From: Caenorhabditis elegans | Lineage: Eukaryota > Nematoda > Chromadorea > Rhabditida > Rhabditidae | NCBI RefSeq assembly: GCF_000002985.6 | Contig: NC_003282.8 | Coordinates: 8,742,001 to 8,806,000, forward strand | Length of the DNA: 64,000 bases | Direction: 5' to 3' | In this document: positions 57,469-64,000 of the stretch, piece after piece | Layout: every line of letters starts with the position of its first letter | Position numbering within the stretch: the first letter of the stretch is position 1 | Notes under the pieces: generated by a model | Database searches by the model: none | Seen by the model: the letters and a program-made list of their open reading frames with translations, nothing else | Told to the model about the DNA's origin: nothing | Made by a program: the position numbers and the translations under genes

Positions 57469-60400
57469 TCATTCAGATTGCTCGGATCCAGAATTCCGTT
57501 GATTCTTCAGATGTGCGTTTGCGGCTAAATCCAAAATCGCCAACCATTTCATTTGGGTTTGTTCGTCTTCAGCGGTCATTGTGTACATTCGACGGGCTCC
57601 GACTCGAACCGAAAATGTGAATTTTTCTCCACACATCTTTACTTCACATCCTGGAAGTGGCAGCATAGCCAAGGCACATATATCCTAAAAATATGATAAT
57701 ACAACAAATTGCAGAAATGACTGATCAAAAACATACCTCTTCTGATGAATAAGTGTACATACAGAAATCGTCTCGAACAACCATAAATCGATCTAACAAT
57801 TTCCCCAAAGATCCACGGAACTGAAATATTATCGGATGAGTAACAAATAATTAAAAAAAACAAGATTATCAATAATTTCACTAGATAATAGCAGTTATGA
57901 AAGATTTGTTGGAGCTCTGGTTTTTGGCGAAGGTGCTAGAATTAGGTCAAGTTTATTTTAAAAAATCTATTCTATTAATTAGCTGAAATCTATTTAAAAC
58001 TGTTCTAAGTCTTACCCTAATCTGGCTTGAATGCAATACTCCTGAACCCTTAGCTGGTAGTTGAAGAAGATTCCTTCGCATATTACTTTGAGTTGAAAAG
58101 CTTCTTGGAATTCCATCTAGATCCATATTTTTGGTGCATGTATCACATATTCTGTGCTTTTTCGACTCATTTCTGCGACGACCAAAACATTTTTTACAGA
58201 GACGACGACTGCATTTGACACATTTCGAACCCCGTGATAGGAACCTGACAAATTAGAAAAATAATTAAAGTTAGAAATGTTGAACTTTAAACTTACCCAA
58301 ATTCAATATCACAATCAGCGCAGTGTTTCGATTCAATTGAATTATTGTTGTTTTCGCTTATAGAACTTCTCTGAAATTAAACTCATAATTTATTGTCCTA
58401 CATAATAAAACTAACCGAGCTTGAAGTAAAAGTTAGACTGTGAGCTTTAGCTTCATCTATGATTGAGAAAATCGAATCAACCCAATCATTTTTCTCTTTT
58501 TGTGTTGGAGTGAACAGTTCAACACATCTCTTTGGACCAGTTCCATCGGATCCTCTTAGGTAAAATGAGTGCTCACGCTCCAAATTATCTCCTTCACAAA
58601 CCTGTAAATTTAATGTTAATAAAATATTGGAATTTCGGCACTTTCTTGTTACACTAACCTGCATATGAGAAGCACTGAAAACTGCTCTCAACTTGTACTT
58701 GGAGACTCCAATCATCTTTCGTTCACTCGCCAAAATTACTAAATCATTAAACAAGAATATGAATCGTTCCTCGGTTTTCTCAGTTGTCGATGAGATTTTT
58801 TGAACTGATCCAGATTTGAGAAGTTCGCGTCCTGGGGATACTAGAGATATTGAGTTGCCTAGCTGTTCCTGAACTTCAATCACTTTCCCAAATCGATCCT
58901 GAAAACAAAATAACCTTATAGGCCTATACTTATTCCAAAATGTTATTTACCAATTTTTTCATCATTTCATTTGCATGTGCAGCTGCTTGTAATACCAATT
59001 CCAAAGCTACCGTAGTATCATCAAAATCAACATCACTCGGTTGAAGATGTTTCTTATATTCTTGTAATAATAATTGATATCTCATTACTCTCTGTACTGG
59101 ACAAATTAAATGATGTCCAAGTGGAAGACCTTCACACTCTGCTTGCTTTTCAATTTCCTTAACTACATCTGCAAACTTTTTCTTCTTTTTCAGTTCTTCA
59201 AATAGTTTCGTGGCTCTATCGTAGTTATTCGTGTATTCTGAATACATTTTGAGGAACGGAGCTTGTTTTCGAACAACATTGGCGATTCTAAATTTTTTTA
59301 AATTTTGCAACAGACAATTAGAGAATATAAATGTTACCTTTTGGTTGTGTGCCAGTCTCTGATAGATTCCAATAGTTGCGGAAGGAAATGCGTATTATGA
59401 AATTGGTATAATGATGACACATTGGCAAGAAGTCGAGTTATTTTGTCATTTGTGATGAGTTCTTCTTTGATTAACCGATTTCGGAAAGTCTGAATATTTA
59501 CTTGGTACTGTATGTTTCTAATTATTTTATGAGAAGTATTCAATACTACTGAAGTTCAGTAAACTCTTGAAAACGTTCCGTGTCAAAATAACTCACATCA
59601 CCAAGAAGTTTCAACTTGTCCACATATCTCTGCTCACTATCCACCAGCTCTTTTGCCGCATACCAAGCTTTTTGATATCTCTTATCCAAATCAGTTTTTG
59701 GTGATGGACCAGTAATATCAGATTCCGAATCAATTTCAGAATAACATGATTGACTTAGGCTTGTATCATCATCTTCTTGTTCATCTTCTGATAATTCAAA
59801 TTCATCTCCATCTGATAATTTCACTTGGAATCCACCATCCGGGCCCTAGACATATTTAATTTTAGTGGATGTTGGTTAGCTGGAAAACTATACCTTGTAC
59901 TCAACAAATGCACGAAACTTGCTTTTTGACATCTTTTTTACACCATTTACATAAGTCTCTTGGCGGGAGAAGTGAGAGCTGTAAGTTAATTTTTTAAAGC
60001 TTGTGCTAGATTTTCATTAAAAAGTTGAAACAGTGAAAAAATTAATTGATTGAAAGGTTCAATTTTTTTGTAAACAAAAGTCACAACAAAAAATGTTGTC
60101 CAAACAAAGTATTTTTCAGGAAAAAAAGGAAAGTTGAAAACTGTGTCGAAAAAGGGGGAATTCTGTTTTGCATGAATTCTCCCTATCGGACATGGATTAT
60201 TTTCCAATTTTTTCAACAAAAAAGTATTTCTCGGAGATTTCACTCAAAGGATAGGTAGAAGTTTGATTTTTCAATTTGAAGTTTCCAATTACCAACATTT
60301 TTTAATATATAAATCCTATCAACATTTTTAAGTTTCCATTTCAAAAAAAACGTAAGAATATTAAAAAAAAAGGGAAAAACAAAAGAAAATCCGTAGAAAC

Positions 60401-62858
60401 AGGAAAACATTTTTTTAAATGTTAAGAGAATTCTAAATTATTTTTACCGTTAGGCCCATTCAGCTGCTAATACGATAATTTTTTTGGTTTTATTAATACA
60501 CTTCTTTAATAAAACAACGACTCTATAAAATAAATTTGAACTGAAGTATATGCAACAATTTTAATTGCAAAACCAGCTTACCTATAAGATTTACTACTTT
60601 TCACTCTTGTTGTTGTTGATCCATCAGGATTTGTTATGATTTCCGTAGTAGTTGATGGTATTAATGAGGACTCTGTCCTCATTTTTTCAAACAGCTCTGG
60701 ATATAATTTTACTGAAAAAGATAAAAACATGAAGTTGAAGTTTTTGTTATCGCAACCTACCAAACATATCCTTTTCCCGGCTCAACAAACTCATGAATGT
60801 ATTTGGAACTTGATTCAAAACACGAGAAATCTGTTGGTCCTGGAATGTAATTTCAGAAAGTTTCAGAAACAAATATATATTAAAATTTACCTGTTCATCG
60901 TTAGGATCCAGTTGCAAACTATGTTGATCCAAGCAAATTTGTTTTGAATTATTTGAAAACTCGATTGGTTTCATTCCTTTGATATCTCCACTTATTCGTT
61001 GGCTTTTTTCAACAACCTGAAAAATTATATAAAATTTATTTGCATTTGAATTTTTTTTTTCGTAGATTTACACCAACTCAAACTTACATTTGAATAACCA
61101 CTTGATGTTTTTCTCTCAATTTTCCAGGTCACAAATTTTTTGAGATTTTCATCCATTTTATGAAAGAAAACTGAAAGTTTTCCTAGAAACAGTTTCAGAA
61201 AATTGCCAAAAAACTTCTAGAAGCACAGGAAAAAAGTGGCAAAAAGTGTGACAAATTCAAGTTTTATGTCCGTGTTTATGACCTGCTGGGACCGAGTGTG
61301 AAATGTATGAAAATAGGGGAAAAATGAGAGAAAGAAACATGGAATTCCCGTTTTTTGTCTCCGTTTTTCACCGTTTTTCAAACAGAATCATTTCATTTTT
61401 TATTCGGTGAATACCAAATGAATGGGAAAAGGGTTTTTCTGAAGGGACGAGTTGAAAAAAGGTTTCTTTTCACAAATTTGGAATGTTTATTTCAGTTAAA
61501 TTAGTGCAGATTTACGAGAGAACAAAGAAAGTTAAAATTAAAATTGAAAGTTTAAAAAGTGTGAGGCAGGAAAACATCATCAAAAAACGATGCTTTTGAA
61601 GTTTTGTTGATATTTCAGAAAATAGGATATGAAAAAACTGTGAAATAGCATTTGAAACATTTTCAACAAAAGTGATTTTTCAAGTATATTAGGAAATGAC
61701 TCAAAAACAGTAAATTTTACAAACCGAACTCTAAAAGCGATACTTTTCAATATTTTTGGGCGGTCGACAATTGTGAAAAGTATTGGTTTTGTTGCTTTAA
61801 AATGCTTTGAACACGGGCTCTTTCTACCCATTGTTCAAATGTTTGCACACTTTCAGTGAGCTCGGAACTTTTGAGTTTGAACAGAGATTTTAAAAGAAGG
61901 GACAGTTTTAATTTGGATATTATTCAATAAAGTCTTCAGAAATAATTTTCAATTCTAACTTACATTAGCTTCTGATCCAATCATTTTAAGACTTCGCATC
62001 GTTTGAGTACAGTCAAATTTAATTTTTTGCCGAACTGTTTTCGTGAGTTCTTCCATTTCGTCGGCTGATAGAATACGGTATGTGAATACTCTTACAGTAC
62101 AACCGTCTACTGGATCGATCTCTTCTTCCTGTGAGAATAAAATATTAAAATATGTAATTTTTAGGGTATGGGGAACCATTAAACGTCTTCTTCTAAAAAA
62201 GATCAATGAAACTGAATACTATTCTGACCTCACCGAACGGAAATTAGAAAAAAGTATGAAACGAGGAACGGAAATTTCTCAAATTTCCGGCTGAATGAAT
62301 GGGGTTGAGAAGAAGAAAAATGTATCGAAAATTAACTCAAAAATGTGAAAAATGAAGTTTTTATCAGTTACTTGTCATATATTATCATGACGAAAAATTT
62401 GATAAAAGTTTACAAGACGCCTACTTCGAATATGTAAATAAAATTGAGAGGAATATATTAGTCATTCTTCCTTAATTTCAATTTTTAACTTTTTTCACAC
62501 TTTTATTTATCAAAGCTTTATCAATTGTTTTCAAAAGACAGAGAACACCAACAATTCAGAATAAAACTTGAAAATTTCGAAATTTGAAAAAAAAATGAAA
62601 GTTGGTTTCCTATTTTTGAAACTTTGAAAAATTATCAAATTGAATAACCGATCAAAAAAGTTTAAAAATACGAACCTCGGTAGCATCAATCAACGTTCCC
62701 CCTTCTAAATCAACGGGCGGCACATTCTGAAAATTGCGAACCGCATCAAAGTCCAATTGAAAAGCAGATGATGGTTGGGACGGTAATTGTACCAACGATG
62801 ACATCTTCGGAGCCAAAAAAGATGGCACAAAGTCGTTCCACTCGTTCGATTGTGGTCC
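57469..62858 (-). CDS. exc-5: FGD-family Rho/Cdc42 guanine nucleotide exchange factor (EXC-5 type), 5' end partly outside window
   Basis: Activates Cdc42/Rho GTPases; in worms the FGD homologue maintains the excretory canal lumen. Domains in order: N-terminal disordered region (TTTEIITNPDGSTTTRVKSS, then an acidic DGDEFELSEDEQEDDDTSLS), DH domain (YQKAWYAAKELVDSEQRYVD near 59690 through LICPVQRVMRYQLLLQEYKK near 59090), PH1 (ELLKSGSVQKISSTTEKTEE to TQKEKNDWVDSIFSIIDEAK, 58880-58440), a FYVE-like finger (CADCDIEFG...CVKCSRRLCKKC...CDTC, 58310-58130), and PH2 (FRGSLGKLLDRFMVVRDDFC to MKWLAILDLAANAH, 57820-57510). At the 5' side exons about 60897-61018, 60761-60848, 60582-60713 and 59890-59985 are phase-linked. 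They can be reached from a local ATG at 61156 or from upstream exons at 61965-62130 and 62668-62858. The latter begins in phase 1 after an acceptor, so its first exon lies further right. Confidence 0.93.
61088..61156 (-). promoter_or_regulatory. exc-5: Alternative first coding exon of the exc-5-type gene
   Basis: ATG at 61156 opens MDENLKKFVTWKIERKTSSG and ends in phase 0 at a GTAAGT donor (Asn codon last). The upstream exon 61965-62130 also ends with an Asn codon in phase 0 at GTAAGT. Both join the exon starting VVEKSQRISGDIK, so this is a second promoter giving a shorter N-terminus. Confidence 0.6.
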
Positions 62859-64000
62859 TGTAATATTTGATGAATAGGTAATTTAATATGATTTTTTTTT
62901 GAAGTAATCATATGTTTTCGTTGGAAACAGGAAGTGCTGATAAAAACATTAACATCGAGCAAATAATTTAAGAATGAAGTGCGAGAATATGAATCAGCAA
63001 AACATTTGTTCAAAAGCAGATTTAGTGCAAAAATAAAAATATTATGATCTCAATATTCAGTCACATGAAAAAACGTTATCTTTCCGGTTCAATGAACGGA
63101 AGTTAAAATACTTTCGAATCGATTTTGCTGAAGTGTAAATGTTATTTTTGGCGAATTATAAGAAAATTCAGAAATTATAATATTCCAAAATTAAAGGTGG
63201 CATTAAAATTATTTTGTACAATCTTCTAAAGAAATTATTAAAAAAAAAACGGAAAACATTCTGTTGGCTCTCAAAAACTATGATGGATTTCAAAACCTCA
63301 AAAGCTATCAAAATCACGAAAGTTTGCTTTTTCTGCTCAACCAGCAGGTATAATCACAAATTGATCAAACATGCGTCCCGACACACCCCCTCTCTCTGAC
63401 AAAAAAATGTTCAAGTACAAATGGAAAGTGGGACAAGGCACCCGGCGGAAAAGGTAAATATTTGGGAAAAGTCCGTGATAAAATGGTGATAACGGAAATG
63501 AAAAAGGATGGATTCTAGGAGGAATAGAATTTGGACAAAAAAATCATTTATGGTTCCTGCGTCTTACAGGAAATTCAATGATTAATGATAGTCTCTGGGG
63601 AGAATTTTGTGAGGAGGGATAAAAAGTTTGACATACTTTTTTCTACATTTTCGTTTTTTCTCATGGCCATGACCATGTGGGGAGAAAAAGAAGATGATCA
63701 ATTAAGCGGAAGAGGAGAAAAGAAAATGGAAATATGAGAGAGCACAGAGGTGGAAACAAAGTATTATGCTTTTCATTCTTCTGTACAGGTTAAGCATTAT
63801 CACTCCCTCAGTAAATGGTTTTTTTGGTGGTTAATCAGCTGATCGGAATGATTATTGACAGGAAGGTTATGGGAAAATGGATAGAGGGAGAGAGAAATAA
63901 GAAAATCATGAGCCTCAACAAATTGTTCGCATTGAAATTTCAGAGGACTGAAAGAACATTAATATGGGAGGTAATTTCCTATAGAATGTTTAAATATGTA
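62859..64000. other. Right-edge region, upstream intron or promoter of the exc-5-type gene
   Basis: No exon recognised. Short frames on both strands lack motifs. Probably intron sequence leading to a 5' exon beyond the window. A plus-strand ATTTCAG followed by an open stretch and GTAATT (about 63938-63972) could be a small exon on the other strand but is unsupported. Confidence 0.35.

Overview
The window is nematode nuclear DNA, almost certainly Caenorhabditis. It is AT-rich, with many 45-55 bp introns, TTTTCAG-type acceptors, compact genes and palindromic repeats. The order SRP54, PARG, kinesin-2 (KLP-11 type), CDC50 and an FGD-type RhoGEF (EXC-5 type) matches what I remember of C. elegans chromosome IV (cosmids F21D5, F20C5, C33D9). 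That match is from memory, not from a search. All exon models were made by eye from reading frame, splice-site phase and protein similarity.

Layout. 29-1698 (-): signal recognition particle 54 kDa subunit, 3' end cut by the window. 2411-3627 (-): degenerate sulfotransferase-like protein. 4292-10443 (+): poly(ADP-ribose) glycohydrolase, 14 exons, introns loaded with foldback repeats. 11387-12812 (-): one or two unrecognised small genes. 13280-19754 (-): kinesin-2 motor subunit with alternative 3' ends. 22880-25306 (+): CDC50 P4-ATPase chaperone. 25885-45887 (-): a tandem array of eight coiled-coil genes or gene remnants plus one orphan exon. 46449-48244 (-): serpentine chemoreceptor. 49345-50902 (-): unrecognised protein with a C2HC finger. 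50903-54880: large gene-poor stretch with a GC/purine-rich island. 54881-56515 (-): C-type-lectin-like secreted protein with a frame break. 57469 to at least 62858 (-): DH-PH-FYVE-PH RhoGEF with at least two 5' ends.

The main novelty is the coiled-coil array. Its members share an N-terminal QIxMIxE-type segment, long heptad regions and, in most cases, a short last-exon tail with a tryptophan in an acidic/serine context (Gly/Ser-Trp-Asp/Glu-x-Ile/Val/Leu/Met). That tail resembles either an Atg8/LGG-interacting LIR motif or a kinesin-light-chain W-acidic motif. Several members carry one-base frame lesions. One has an in-frame stop exactly before the tryptophan tail, and one terminal exon is stranded without a gene. 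This is a birth-and-death family of possible adaptor proteins.

Housekeeping genes (SRP54, PARG, kinesin-2, CDC50, RhoGEF) are interspersed with fast-evolving nematode families. I see no operon-like spacing within the array; gaps are 0.4-2.5 kb.
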